A stretch of DNA of 64,000 bases from a virus. The DNA is taken from positions 19,033 through 83,032 of IMG/VR virus record IMGVR_UViG_3300030101_003058; one strand, written 5' to 3'. Each line of letters opens with the position of its first letter. Position 1 is the stretch's first letter. Shown piece by piece: positions 7,687 through 15,633 of the stretch. Both the position numbers and the translations under genes were made by a program. The notes under the pieces were generated by a model. That model saw nothing but the letters and a program-made list of their open reading frames with translations, had not been told where the DNA came from and made no database searches.

Positions 7687-7716
7687 TTAGACGTTTTGAA
7701 TCGTAGAAACGTCTAA
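7687..7716. terminator. hairpin at end of leftward operon
   Basis: TTAGACGTTT (7687-7696) pairs perfectly with AAACGTCTAA (7707-7716) around a 10-base loop and overlaps the helicase stop codon. No clear U-run follows in the leftward direction, so it may stabilise the 3' end rather than terminate. Confidence 0.45.
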
Positions 7717-9029
7717 GTGTATTTTCCAGACATCCAATCGTACATTCCATCACGTACTCTTGAGCTTGGAATATAGATATTCACAGGTTCATCATTACGT
7801 ACTCTACTTCGATAGATCATCTGTAGAGCTTCAGCAAGCATGTACCTAGTAGGATCTGGTGCAAACTCATCACCCTTACGTTTGAGGTGTTTGTATATCT
7901 CAGGACTCATGTAAGGATTATACACATAAGCAATCTTGGATACGCCAGCATAACTGTTGACAGCTTTGATGTTGTGTGGAACAAACCTTCGTGTATACCC
8001 CTTACCTTTAAGCAACCCTGAACCACCTTTGAGACAAGTCCACATACGTTCTTCCATTGGTGCATAACCATATGTATTATTGTTGAAGAAGTTGATCAGG
8101 TTTTGCTTGGTGGTGTCTACAACAGCATGTGATCTCTGGAAGGCTTTCTGGTGAGTTGCTGAGAAGGCTTCTAAACGTTCTCCCACTCGATTCATCCTTT
8201 CGTTCTCTACGATTCTAATGAGATCAAAAGGATTCTCAGGAATCATAATACCTTTCTTGTGTTCGTAGGGTATACCATAGCACATAAGGTATTTCTGGAA
8301 CACACTACCTTCAAACATATAGGTCATAACTTCAACACGATCAAAAGCAGTGATGAACTCTATTGGATATTCCCACATAAACAACTTTCGATCCCCTGTG
8401 TCGTCATCAACAAGTAGAAGAGAACCGTTCTTGCACATTCTCTTGATACGTTGTTCCCAAGATAACCCTGTGCCATCTATGTCAGATTCTTCATCATCAG
8501 AACTTGCATCATCTGGTGCTACCCACCTGAGTAGTCCAAAGTCATCTTCCTCAACAAACCCACTGTTCAAAAGCATCATCCTACGTTCCTTGCGAAGACG
8601 TAGTTGCTCAATACACTCAAGTTCCTCATCAACAATAAGAGTGTAGCCGTTGTCCTTGATTGCTTGTCGTGTTTCTGGTGTGAACATCTTGAGGGCAGCA
8701 TGTGTGGTTACGATGTCTCTGCCCTCTTGTACCAGCCTTTCGATGTCTTGTACCTTGTTTCTATAGCCAGCAATGGGGTGGTGGAACTCCCTACCAGAAG
8801 CATTACAGCCTGTACCGTTGTAGATCACACGCCCGCGTTCGTCTGTGGCAGGTTTTTTCTTATCACCAGATTTCTCACAAGGGATTGTACCAGCATACCT
8901 GTGACACTCATCTAGAAAGGGTGCTACAACAATATATCTGTTTTCTTCTGGCGCGTTGTTAATGGTTTCTATCATTCTTGTGGACTTTCCGGTGCCCATC
9001 AAGTGGTCGTGTACGATTACATTAGTCAT
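7713..9029 (-). CDS. SF2-type DNA helicase/ATPase
   Basis: Encodes 438 residues. It has a Walker A motif GTGKST near residue 12, a Walker B-like motif LIVDEELE near residue 145, and a motif VI-like QMIYRSRVR near the C-terminus, which fit superfamily 2 helicases. The ATG at 9029 (GGAAGG upstream) was preferred to an in-frame start 12 bases earlier. Last gene of the leftward operon, next to the candidate origin, so a role in replication or recombination is plausible. Substrate and polarity cannot be told from sequence. Confidence 0.75.
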   Translation of the reverse strand: MTNVIVHDHLMGTGKSTRMIETINNAPEENRYIVVAPFLDECHRYAGTIPCEKSGDKKKPATDERGRVIYNGTGCNASGREFHHPIAGYRNKVQDIERLVQEGRDIVTTHAALKMFTPETRQAIKDNGYTLIVDEELECIEQLRLRKERRMMLLNSGFVEEDDFGLLRWVAPDDASSDDEESDIDGTGLSWEQRIKRMCKNGSLLLVDDDTGDRKLFMWEYPIEFITAFDRVEVMTYMFEGSVFQKYLMCYGIPYEHKKGIMIPENPFDLIRIVENERMNRVGERLEAFSATHQKAFQRSHAVVDTTKQNLINFFNNNTYGYAPMEERMWTCLKGGSGLLKGKGYTRRFVPHNIKAVNSYAGVSKIAYVYNPYMSPEIYKHLKRKGDEFAPDPTRYMLAEALQMIYRSRVRNDEPVNIYIPSSRVRDGMYDWMSGKYT

Positions 9030-9351
9030 ACCTTCCCTCAATCAAAATGCCTTCATTGTGTACTTTACCTGTGCCACCACAACATTCACAAGTAGATTCA
9101 CCGTCGTCTGTGTAGATATCAAAGCAATTCCACAGAAGCATACTGTTGAATTTGTCTTCTGTAATTTTATTACCATCATATCCGTAGTGCTTTTCAGCAA
9201 GTTCATCAATCGGCTTGTGAATAATTCGGTTTCTCCCGCCGTTCATGTGAAACCTATAGGTGCCATAGATACCATGTGAAGCAACCAATGTCTCACCGTC
9301 ATCCAACCTGTCGTGAATTCTTTTGAACTTCTCAATATTCATTGAACTCAT
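9022..9351 (-). CDS. small protein with DnaJ-like CxxCxGxG zinc motif
   Basis: Encodes 109 residues; the ATG follows GGAGGATTTTAA. Near the C-terminus CECCGGTGK matches the CxxCxGxG half-site of DnaJ-type zinc fingers. Only one such repeat is present, so zinc binding would need a partner or dimer. Overlaps the helicase start by eight bases. Function unknown. Confidence 0.6.
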   Translation of the reverse strand: MSSMNIEKFKRIHDRLDDGETLVASHGIYGTYRFHMNGGRNRIIHKPIDELAEKHYGYDGNKITEDKFNSMLLWNCFDIYTDDGESTCECCGGTGKVHNEGILIEGRYD

Positions 9352-9365
9352 TTAAAATCCTCCTG

Positions 9366-9713
9366 TCAATAATAAACCACCCGAACATTTAAACCCTTCT
9401 TCTTGGCTGTCTCAATCATATTCAAAGTCCCACGAGATCTTTTATCCCAAAAAGCCACCAGATGCGTTCCATAGTTTGCCATCTCAGCGTTCCTGATATG
9501 TCCTGCTGCCCGTCCATGCTCACTCCAGTTTGCCGGAAATAACTTTAGATCAATACTGTGTTCCTTAGCGTATCTCTCACCAAGAGCATCCGCACCACGA
9601 GCATTCCCAGAAACAATCTCATCAGGCATTCTCTTGCTGAACAAATGATCCAGCTTACGTTTCATCAGAGCATAGTCATTAAAGTCTCTACCGCCTGCTA
9701 TGATTACTTTCAC
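9366..9713 (-). CDS. SLOG-family nucleotide-binding protein (YspA/DUF2493-like)
   Basis: Encodes 115 residues from a GTG at 9713 with GGGAGGA upstream. It opens VKVIIAGGRDF and has SGNARGADALGERYA, the Rossmann-like signature of SLOG/DprA-LOG proteins, which bind nucleotides or derivatives. Later residues FPANW and HIRNAEMA are also typical. SLOG proteins occur in defence and stress signalling; in phages the role is unproven. Confidence 0.75.
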   Translation of the reverse strand: MKVIIAGGRDFNDYALMKRKLDHLFSKRMPDEIVSGNARGADALGERYAKEHSIDLKLFPANWSEHGRAAGHIRNAEMANYGTHLVAFWDKRSRGTLNMIETAKKKGLNVRVVYY

Positions 9714-10096
9714 ACTTCCTCCCAACCATCTTCTGTAATCCTAATCTGCATTTCTTGTGGTTTACCAGAGATAGTAAAGAATTCTCTGCTACACCTATTA
9801 TCCCGAAGCCAGTTACCAACAATCTGCTTGAGATTTTTCTGCAACTCTGCGGTGTCCAAGTTGTTCACCTGATCACACCAATCTATTGCAGTTTCTTCCC
9901 CAAGATCATCAAAAGCATTCTCCAACATTAAATCAACCAAGACGTTTGCAAACGCCATATTAGTAACATCATAGTGTTCTGTTGGTGCCTCCCAGATTGT
10001 AATTGTTTCCCCAACTATATCTTCGAGATCCAAGCAGTCAATAGCATCATCAACTGTTGGCCAATAAAGTTCATCGTTTGCACTATAACTTTTCAT
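9710..10096 (-). CDS. acidic hypothetical protein, paralogue of 14344-14754
   Basis: Encodes 128 residues; ATG at 10096 after GGAGGAGCTTGGGT. It is strongly acidic. The order of motifs (an I-x-I-x-E stretch, a long acidic helix, a Trp/Cys segment, then WLRDNR and a hydrophobic end) matches the protein at 14344-14754, where the corresponding words include GDVIII and WLTEND. The two genes are likely diverged copies. No known fold. Confidence 0.65.
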   Translation of the reverse strand: MKSYSANDELYWPTVDDAIDCLDLEDIVGETITIWEAPTEHYDVTNMAFANVLVDLMLENAFDDLGEETAIDWCDQVNNLDTAELQKNLKQIVGNWLRDNRCSREFFTISGKPQEMQIRITEDGWEEV

Positions 10097-10373
10097 ACCC
10101 AAGCTCCTCCTTCACCATCTCCCAAACACCTTCAAGCACTCTCATAGAAACAGCATCGGGATGTTCCTCAGAAATATCAACACCACTTTCGTCAATCACA
10201 GGTGTCCAAGGCTTCTCCCACAATTCAAAAGCATTCCTGATGCTTCTCCCAACTGTGCTGTGGTAGATCACAAGATCTTCTTTGGGTGTGTCTAGGAATT
10301 TCTTGATCTCATCCACGGGTGACTCTTTGAGCCAACCTCTGACTTGTCTGATCATGTAGTCTTGGTTACTCAT
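10083..10373 (-). CDS. DUF6794-like small protein (96 aa)
   Basis: ATG at 10373 overlaps the upstream stop and follows AGGAGTATCTCG. The segment from VGRSIRNAFELW to HPDAVSMRVLEGVW resembles DUF6794 proteins (invariant RN, LW, HPD and SM). The family's function is unknown. Assignment rests on recalled motif spacing. Confidence 0.6.
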   Translation of the reverse strand: MSNQDYMIRQVRGWLKESPVDEIKKFLDTPKEDLVIYHSTVGRSIRNAFELWEKPWTPVIDESGVDISEEHPDAVSMRVLEGVWEMVKEELGYEKL

Positions 10374-10605
10374 CGAGATACTCCTGCAACCTCTCAGGTA
10401 GAATCACCACACGCTTGTTAACACCGTTGTCCACATGATGATGACACCTTATTTCACCGGGCTTACTGTTGCCATCCCCAAGAACCGTAAGAGTATCTTC
10501 TGTCACCTCTTGCACAACCCCAACGTTCAACGGTTTGTGTCGGCTGCTCTTGCCATATACAATAAAATCACCTACGCTAATCTCTCGTTTAAAATAATCT
10601 TTCAT
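10366..10605 (-). CDS. small beta-rich hypothetical protein (79 aa)
   Basis: ATG at 10605 after AGGAGGGGCCGTAC. The repeated short strands with Val, Gly and Asp (VGDFIVYG, TEDTLTVLGDG) suggest an SH3-like barrel. Overlaps its downstream neighbour by eight bases. Function unknown. Confidence 0.6.
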   Translation of the reverse strand: MKDYFKREISVGDFIVYGKSSRHKPLNVGVVQEVTEDTLTVLGDGNSKPGEIRCHHHVDNGVNKRVVILPERLQEYLDE

Positions 10606-10826
10606 GTACGGCCCCTCCTATAAAACTCTCTAGCAATCTTAGCGTTAAAGTCCACACACTCTCCTGTGGCAAACTCAGAACCACAAGTGTCGCACAAGTA
10701 GCCCCAGCAATCAACAGTTTCTTTTAGTCCGTAAGCTTCTAATGTGTTCTCGTGGGCGTAGAGATAACCAACACCTTCTCCGCAGATGCAGGATGCCTCC
10801 CAGGGTAATTCATCTGTACCGTTCAT
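10602..10826 (-). CDS. putative zinc-ribbon protein (74 aa)
   Basis: CICG near residue 13 and CDTCG near residue 45 could form a four-Cys zinc site, as in zinc ribbons. ATG at 10826 overlaps the stop of the gene upstream and follows GGAGAGATACAA. Such small phage proteins often touch nucleic acid or host polymerase; no evidence here says which. Confidence 0.6.
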   Translation of the reverse strand: MNGTDELPWEASCICGEGVGYLYAHENTLEAYGLKETVDCWGYLCDTCGSEFATGECVDFNAKIAREFYRRGRT

Positions 10827-10999
10827 TTGTATCTCTCCAAAAGTTCTTCTTGGATCTTGCGAATCTGATATACAACATCTACAAAATCCTCTGGCTTATC
10901 TGCAACACGCACCCGTGTATCCTCAAAATGAAGGAACACACCTTCTTCTTCAATATCTCCGCCACTGTCGTACGTGTTTACACTAAACAAAATATCCAT
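10823..10999 (-). CDS. small hypothetical protein (58 aa)
   Basis: A clean frame from ATG at 10999, preceded by AGGAGAGACTT, to a TGA that overlaps the next start. The product is acidic with a helical C-terminus. First gene after a leftward terminator, so probably the head of its own unit. Unknown. Confidence 0.6.
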   Translation of the reverse strand: MDILFSVNTYDSGGDIEEEGVFLHFEDTRVRVADKPEDFVDVVYQIRKIQEELLERYK

Positions 11000-11019
11000 A
11001 AGTCTCTCCTAATATTACC

Positions 11020-11057
11020 AACAAAAACGCACGATACCACATCCAGAGATACCGTGC
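11020..11057 (-). terminator. leftward rho-independent terminator
   Basis: In the leftward direction a 10-bp stem (11057-11048 with 11038-11029, two G-U pairs) leads into GTTTTTGTT. It follows the stop at 11068. Confidence 0.65.
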
Positions 11058-11067
11058 AATGCTTGTG

Positions 11068-11349
11068 TTACCATTCGGTTATAACGTAAACTGGATAATC
11101 TACAAAAGCATATTCTTTGATATACTCGTAAACATAAGATGCAAACTCCCAAGCATCCGGCGACACTTCATCAATAATCACATCGTAATGACAATCACCA
11201 TCAATACTTTGACAAAAGCAAACATCACATACGTTCAAAGACCCCCAGTTAACACCTGTGTACTCATTACTGCCGAAGATCTTTGGGTTTTCCAAAGCAG
11301 CCTTTGCGTATCGTTGGATTTGTTCAAGTTGTTCTTGTATATGTTCCAT
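11068..11349 (-). CDS. acidic hypothetical protein (93 aa)
   Basis: ATG at 11349 after TAGGAGGTAGT, the same ribosome-binding leader as the gene upstream. It has a CDVC pair in the middle and a Tyr-rich C-terminus. Unknown. Confidence 0.6.
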   Translation of the reverse strand: MEHIQEQLEQIQRYAKAALENPKIFGSNEYTGVNWGSLNVCDVCFCQSIDGDCHYDVIIDEVSPDAWEFASYVYEYIKEYAFVDYPVYVITEW

Positions 11350-11357
11350 ACTACCTC

Positions 11358-11771
11358 CTAAACCCAAAGCGACCTAAAGTATTCACCAAACAACATAAGC
11401 CCCTCTTCAACTTTCTGTTGATGTTCAAGGGACTCTTCCCTATACCTCTCCCAAGCATCCTGATCACTCACTTCTGTTGTCAAGCGCCTATACCCAGAGT
11501 TCTCTATGCGGTCTGTGTGTATCGTGATCTCACCAGAATACTCAGGCTCTATATCTGCAAAAGCATATATCATCTTGTCAATAATCTCAAGCCATTTCTC
11601 ACTAGAGTTCTCTGGATGCGCCTCAGCAATGTCCACAGGAACGCTGTAGATACCGAGCTTGTCATAATCATCGCGGAACTTCACAAGCCACGCTAAGATA
11701 ATTTCTGACAGTGTTCTGAAGTCTACAGTATCTTTCCTCCCAAACACAGGCTTTCCTTTGGATATTCTCAT
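11358..11771 (-). CDS. hypothetical protein (137 aa)
   Basis: ATG at 11771 with GAGGAGGTAGT ahead. The middle (SVPVDIAEAHPEN) echoes the HPD-type motif in the gene at 10083, so it may share that family; the match is weak. C-terminal half is charged and helical. Unknown function. Confidence 0.6.
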   Translation of the reverse strand: MRISKGKPVFGRKDTVDFRTLSEIILAWLVKFRDDYDKLGIYSVPVDIAEAHPENSSEKWLEIIDKMIYAFADIEPEYSGEITIHTDRIENSGYRRLTTEVSDQDAWERYREESLEHQQKVEEGLMLFGEYFRSLWV

Positions 11772-11772
11772 A

Positions 11773-11991
11773 CTACCTCCTCAAATAATCCGATTGATCA
11801 AGTGCACCATAGATTCTTTGGTATTCTGCAAGTTCATTCTTGAGATTCTCAAGGTCTGTGTAGAGTCTATCGTTGCGCTCTACTTCAATCAAGCGTTTCT
11901 CATCACATTGCAACCATGCTTTTGCTAGAGTGTAACCAGAGTGTGTATCAGCGATATAACAAGCACTCTCGTGTAATTCAAAACTATTCAT
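11773..11991 (-). CDS. small helical protein (72 aa)
   Basis: ATG at 11991 follows AAAGGAGGTTCTA; a longer in-frame version overlaps the upstream gene and was rejected. The C-terminal half is a probable coiled coil. Unknown. Confidence 0.6.
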   Translation of the reverse strand: MNSFELHESACYIADTHSGYTLAKAWLQCDEKRLIEVERNDRLYTDLENLKNELAEYQRIYGALDQSDYLRR

Positions 11992-12184
11992 TAGAACCTC
12001 CTTTACGACTCTTCCACCACTGCCCAAGTTTATTTGCAAATGTCTGAGAAGGAATCTCATAAAACATCAATGAACGAATCCTATAGTCCTCAAGAGCATC
12101 CTCAGTTTTCACAAGCATCTCTGCAAGTTCATAGGGTGTGTATGTATTCACAAGATCTTCCACTTGTTGTTGTAGGCTTTTCAA
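11984..12184 (-). CDS. small helical protein, TTG start (66 aa)
   Basis: Starts with TTG at 12184, seven bases after GGAGG, and overlaps the upstream stop (TTTTGA). No ATG is available near it. The product is amphipathic with a basic, Trp-containing C-terminus. Unknown. Confidence 0.55.
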   Translation of the reverse strand: MKSLQQQVEDLVNTYTPYELAEMLVKTEDALEDYRIRSLMFYEIPSQTFANKLGQWWKSRKGGSNE

Positions 12185-12570
12185 AACGTAGCCTCCCGTT
12201 TCACAAGATCATATCCAAGATAATCAGCATCACGCTCAAGCTGTTCCTTGGCATTCTCTATCTCCATCCTCTGTCGCATCTCATATTCTGCATTAAAGAG
12301 CGTCTCAAGCTCTTCATCAGACATCTCAAGACACTCCACAGGGATGCTGTAGCTTTCCCATTGGTCACCAAAGGGATCGTAAGAATCCTTATACTCCTTC
12401 TCAGCCATCACACAAGATCGCTCAGGAGCATACCGCCAACGGCTAATGAGATCTGTTGGGACAAAATCAGCAACACCGCAGTCCACCATAATATCAATGA
12501 TGTGCCCAAGGTGTTCTTCAACAGCAACATTACGCTGTGCTGTTTCTTGCAAATACTCTATTGTTACCAT
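12181..12570 (-). CDS. acidic helical protein (129 aa)
   Basis: The ATG at 12570 was chosen over an in-frame GTG six codons upstream because GGAGAAGG lies just ahead of it. The second half is nearly all charged helix (Glu, Arg, Lys). Unknown. Confidence 0.6.
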   Translation of the reverse strand: MVTIEYLQETAQRNVAVEEHLGHIIDIMVDCGVADFVPTDLISRWRYAPERSCVMAEKEYKDSYDPFGDQWESYSIPVECLEMSDEELETLFNAEYEMRQRMEIENAKEQLERDADYLGYDLVKREATF

Positions 12571-12683
12571 TTCCTTCTCCTCTGACACGTTTTATAACTG
12601 TTATATCTGATTCTGGCAATTTCCACAAGATACACAAGAATCCCTGCTGCGCAAATCAAAAGAGCAATCGAAAGGTTTGTCAT
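12564..12683 (-). CDS. small single-pass membrane protein (39 aa)
   Basis: ATG at 12683, preceded by GGAGCACAG, overlapping the upstream stop. Residues 3-22 are hydrophobic and followed by Arg/Lys, giving one likely transmembrane helix with a basic tail on the inside. Function unknown. Confidence 0.5.
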   Translation of the reverse strand: MTNLSIALLICAAGILVYLVEIARIRYNSYKTCQRRRKW

Positions 12684-12838
12684 CTGTGCTCCTTCAGTTT
12701 CCTGTAAAACTCTTGCTTGTGTTGCCCAAGATACCACTTACGCAACTCAGCAGAACTCTTGAAATGATTGTGTGTTTGAGATTGCTCTGGTTGTTTGTTG
12801 GATTCTTGTAAAGACATTAGGTAGTTTTTGAGTTTCAT
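12680..12838 (-). CDS. small polar protein (52 aa)
   Basis: ATG at 12838 with GGAGGCACAG upstream; both ends overlap neighbours by four bases. Rich in Gln, Asn, Ser and Lys. Unknown. Confidence 0.55.
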   Translation of the reverse strand: MKLKNYLMSLQESNKQPEQSQTHNHFKSSAELRKWYLGQHKQEFYRKLKEHR

Positions 12839-13002
12839 TCCTGTGCCTCCTTAAAACTCTTATGATAAGCACGGAGACACATATAAGCATCTGCGAGTGT
12901 CCCAAACTCATCTCGTGTCAGTACAGCAGTGCTTCTCGTGGAGAATCTGTTGTTAATCAGATCCAGCACACGCTCAAACTCTTGTAACTCTTCATCGAAC
13001 AT
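12835..13002 (-). CDS. small helical protein, paralogue of next gene (55 aa)
   Basis: ATG at 13002 after GGAGGATAGGA. The segment STAVLTRDEFGTLADAY closely parallels RSAVITRDEFKAVSDYI in the neighbour at 12992-13222, so the pair arose by tandem duplication. Unknown role. Confidence 0.6.
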   Translation of the reverse strand: MFDEELQEFERVLDLINNRFSTRSTAVLTRDEFGTLADAYMCLRAYHKSFKEAQE

Positions 13003-13222
13003 TCCTATCCTCCTCAAAATCCACCCGATAATGCTCTGGTTGAATCATCTGTGACAACAGCGAGTGGTTCTCACAAGCAAGCATCTGAATATCGTGCTCA
13101 AGTGTTTCTATGTAATCGCTGACAGCCTTGAATTCATCCCGTGTAATCACAGCAGATCGTCTTTGGCCAAGCCTAGCTTCAATAGCAGCCATAGCTTTTG
13201 TGCACCCTCTGTTCTCACTCAT
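12992..13222 (-). CDS. small helical protein with TRDEF motif (76 aa)
   Basis: ATG at 13222 preceded by GGAGATAAAC. Shares the (S/T)AV(I/L)TRDEF core with the gene just downstream and continues into a predicted coiled coil. Unknown. Confidence 0.6.
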   Translation of the reverse strand: MSENRGCTKAMAAIEARLGQRRSAVITRDEFKAVSDYIETLEHDIQMLACENHSLLSQMIQPEHYRVDFEEDRNVR

Positions 13223-13466
13223 GTTTATCTCCAGAATCTCCCTTATGAACAAATGGAATCGCAATAGCTCCCAAGAGCATCCCAATCACCCACACAGTTC
13301 CTCCGATAATCCAAGCAACAGGCCAACAGAATCCAAAGAACCATGCCATTGCTGTGTCCATTGTTGGATCATCACCTGTCACCAAATGCTTCTTGATGAA
13401 ATTTGCTGTGATGATTGTAAAGAATATCCACAGAGTTAATCCGGGCAGTGCTGCAATTACATCCAT
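13215..13466 (-). CDS. two-pass membrane protein (83 aa)
   Basis: Two hydrophobic stretches, about residues 5-25 and 40-72, the second long and Gly/Trp-rich, with a short charged tail. This fits a small inner-membrane protein. Far from the lysis genes, so a host-membrane effect is more likely than a holin; that is inference. Confidence 0.6.
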   Translation of the reverse strand: MDVIAALPGLTLWIFFTIITANFIKKHLVTGDDPTMDTAMAWFFGFCWPVAWIIGGTVWVIGMLLGAIAIPFVHKGDSGDKHE

Positions 13467-13894
13467 TGGTATTTCTCCATATCGCTTTTGAATTTCAACT
13501 TGCTCTCAAGAATTTCAAGAACATCTGCTACAGAGTGTACCATAACTTGCATATCGGTGTCACAATCGAAGATGTTGAATCCTTCGGGATCAATTGAGAT
13601 GCTTAAGTTTGCTCTGGAGCATTGTTCTTGGATGCTTCGGATTGCTGCTACTTGCACGGGCTCTGTTTGATCTTTCCACAAGGGACCGGTCACCTCTATT
13701 GATGTAGAATCTGCTACAATCTCAAACAAATTTATCTCGTCTGTATTTCTTTCAACAAGACTGTCTTTGTTTATCACACCTGAGTCACAATCATCATCCA
13801 TGATCACATAAGCATCTTCCCACTCTTCATCAATGTTGTAAACTTTTCCTTCTGTGAACCAACTGTTTCCTGCTCGTAAACATTTAAGTTTCAT
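13457..13894 (-). CDS. acidic protein with MKLKC N-terminus (145 aa)
   Basis: ATG at 13894 after TAGGAGGAACTT. The first 30 residues (MKLKC, then FTEGKVY) resemble the small early protein at 1002-1184. The rest is acidic and mixed. The same module used in two operons may mark a common binding partner. Unknown. Confidence 0.6.
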   Translation of the reverse strand: MKLKCLRAGNSWFTEGKVYNIDEEWEDAYVIMDDDCDSGVINKDSLVERNTDEINLFEIVADSTSIEVTGPLWKDQTEPVQVAAIRSIQEQCSRANLSISIDPEGFNIFDCDTDMQVMVHSVADVLEILESKLKFKSDMEKYQWM

Positions 13895-13903
13895 AAGTTC
13901 CTC

Positions 13904-14344
13904 CTAATAGCTCCAGTCACAATCAAATCTTCCCCGGTATAAAGGAAAGATAACATCAACCATTTTCCGTTGCAAGCGATTTACGGTGGTTCTAAGTAAA
14001 TCTACAGAGCACACAGATTCTTCCCAATGAATTCTGTCGATAAACTCATTGATCTCATAATCGTTCACACGTAGGTTCACAAGGTATCCTCCGAGCTTCT
14101 CTTGTGCCCACCACTGGCGCTTGTAGGGATCATCTTTAGATTCATCAAAAAGAAACTCAGCACCACAAGGTGTCCGCAAGAGTTCTTCGATTTGCTCACT
14201 TGTGGTTAACTCAAAATAATCCTCAGAAACCTCATCAAACCAACAAGAGGAGCATGTGTAACTCTCAAGAACAGTCAAGATCTGGTCAAGAGATTCTGAG
14301 GATAGCTCAAAACCCTCTGAGGACATTTTGATTAGTCTGTACAT
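13904..14344 (-). CDS. acidic hypothetical protein (146 aa)
   Basis: ATG at 14344 overlaps the upstream stop (TTGATG) with AAAGG ahead. Has a CSSC pair near residue 32 and a Trp/Tyr-rich basic C-terminus. No family recognised. Confidence 0.6.
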   Translation of the reverse strand: MYRLIKMSSEGFELSSESLDQILTVLESYTCSSCWFDEVSEDYFELTTSEQIEELLRTPCGAEFLFDESKDDPYKRQWWAQEKLGGYLVNLRVNDYEINEFIDRIHWEESVCSVDLLRTTVNRLQRKMVDVIFPLYRGRFDCDWSY

Positions 14345-14754
14345 CAATTAAACCTTTCGTATTCGTGGTTATCCGCGTTAATTACTCTGTATTGTATCTC
14401 CTGAATATCCCGCACATCGTAAAAATTAATTTCACAGTCATTTTCTGTGAGCCACTTTTTTACTACTCTGGATAGTTCTGATTCAAGTTTATCGTATTGC
14501 TCTTTTGAAACATCTTCTACAGCACAGATCCACGCATCAGCATGTTCCCCACGATTTTCAAAAACATTCTCGCAGATATTTTCCATTATCCAGTCGGCAT
14601 GGATGAATTCTGAAATAAACGGTTTGATAGCAACACCCTCTTGTATAATGATCACATCTCCGTTGTTTGAATCCTCGCTGGCGACTTCTAGAGTGTAATC
14701 GAGGTCGTCACTAAATTCGTCGCCGCTGCTACTCCAGCATTTTTCAATACTCAT
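14344..14754 (-). CDS. acidic hypothetical protein, paralogue of 9710-10096
   Basis: Encodes 136 residues; ATG at 14754 with GGAGGAGCTTTGAT upstream, nearly the same leader as its paralogue. The shared motif order is described under 9710-10096. Unknown. Confidence 0.65.
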   Translation of the reverse strand: MSIEKCWSSSGDEFSDDLDYTLEVASEDSNNGDVIIIQEGVAIKPFISEFIHADWIMENICENVFENRGEHADAWICAVEDVSKEQYDKLESELSRVVKKWLTENDCEINFYDVRDIQEIQYRVINADNHEYERFN

Positions 14755-14755
14755 A

Positions 14756-15277
14756 TCAAAGCTCCTCCATCTTCTCAAGACACTTATTAGCACCACCTAT
14801 GTGTCTCATGTATTCAATCAAAGTTCCAACACCACCTTCTTTGGCTTCATACAGTTCTTCAGCACAAGGGCTAACCCAAATATTCTCTGAGGTGATCTTC
14901 AGTTCCATCTCGTCATCACATCCGATGTGCTTGAGCCACTTTTGTAGCTCGTGAATGTGATGAGCTACTGCTACAGAACAATCTACAATTTCTTGTTGCT
15001 TTCTTTCGATGCGTTGGAATTCTTCGTCTTCCTCGGCTGTGCTTACAGAGTCTTGTGATTCTTTCTCCGGTTTGCTGTCGTACTTTTGCATTTCGTGGAC
15101 AATTGTTTCAAGTGCTTCTAGGCAGATGTTGTCGTGCTCTGCTAGATCATGAGTACAGACTGAAACTCTAATGTTTTTATTGAGTCCGTCTTTTGATGAC
15201 CAACCGCTATGCCTTGTGATTTCCACATTAAGTTGTGAGTCATCGTTGAATACTTTAAAGTTCTTAAGTGTTGTCAT
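14756..15277 (-). CDS. acidic hypothetical protein (173 aa)
   Basis: ATG at 15277 follows GAGAGGAGATGATT; upstream in-frame starts fall inside the leader element and were rejected. The middle is a highly acidic Ser/Glu linker, then a helical region with two His. It heads the unit that starts behind the element at 15278-15390. Unknown. Confidence 0.6.
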   Translation of the reverse strand: MTTLKNFKVFNDDSQLNVEITRHSGWSSKDGLNKNIRVSVCTHDLAEHDNICLEALETIVHEMQKYDSKPEKESQDSVSTAEEDEEFQRIERKQQEIVDCSVAVAHHIHELQKWLKHIGCDDEMELKITSENIWVSPCAEELYEAKEGGVGTLIEYMRHIGGANKCLEKMEEL

Positions 15278-15390
15278 AATCATCTCCTCTCGTCTAATCT
15301 CAGAGCCTACAGCAGCGTTTCTCATGTTACCCTAAGCTACCCTAGTGGGTATCTTTAAAATGCCCTTGTAGGCTTCTGTAGGCGCTCCTG
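15278..15390 (-). promoter_or_regulatory. leftward operon leader element, copy 1
   Basis: A gene-free 113 bases holding CTTGTAGGCTTCTGT (15365-15379), a short TACCC/GGGTA hairpin, and TAGACGAGAG just before the ribosome binding site. The same parts occur in order at 31398-31522. AGCCTACA/TGTAGGCT also forms an inverted repeat across the element. Promoter, attenuator or processing site are all possible. Confidence 0.5.
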
Positions 15391-15633
15391 TCATTGAATT
15401 GAATACCGGAAAAACTCTCCAGCATTTACAACAGTAACATCCATACCATTGAATTGCAACTTCTCTGGATCTTCTTTGGTGCTTCCATCGTCTAATACAA
15501 GCATCTTGTGATCTTCACATTCTTGTTTAAGTTGTCGCCACAGATCATTAGAGATCCGCAAGGTGTCTGGTGTCTTGCCTGTGGATTTTGCGTGGACGTA
15601 TGCTTGGTCAATGATTTCTTCTGTAAGTTTCAC
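15391..15633 (-). CDS. small hypothetical protein, GTG start (80 aa)
   Basis: GTG at 15633 with GAGAGGAGCTTGAAACC ahead and a four-base overlap with the upstream gene. Soluble alpha/beta protein; no family recognised. Confidence 0.6.
   Translation of the reverse strand: MKLTEEIIDQAYVHAKSTGKTPDTLRISNDLWRQLKQECEDHKMLVLDDGSTKEDPEKLQFNGMDVTVVNAGEFFRYSIQ

Larger units (their letters stand above)
6479..7712. other. gene-free candidate replication origin region
   Basis: About 1.2 kb without a supportable gene, between oppositely pointing operons whose 3' ends face each other here. It holds five perfect DnaA boxes (6705-6799), a GTATAC-N4-GTATAC inverted repeat (6813-6828), a parS-like palindrome (6950-6965) and a very AT-rich segment near 7250-7320 that could unwind. 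This is the layout of a bacterial oriC. That the phage initiates here is inference. Confidence 0.6.

Noticed and set aside
12034-12585. 183-codon rightward frame over the leftward small genes
   Set aside because: Shadow of well-supported overlapping leftward genes; low-complexity His/Ser/Leu composition.
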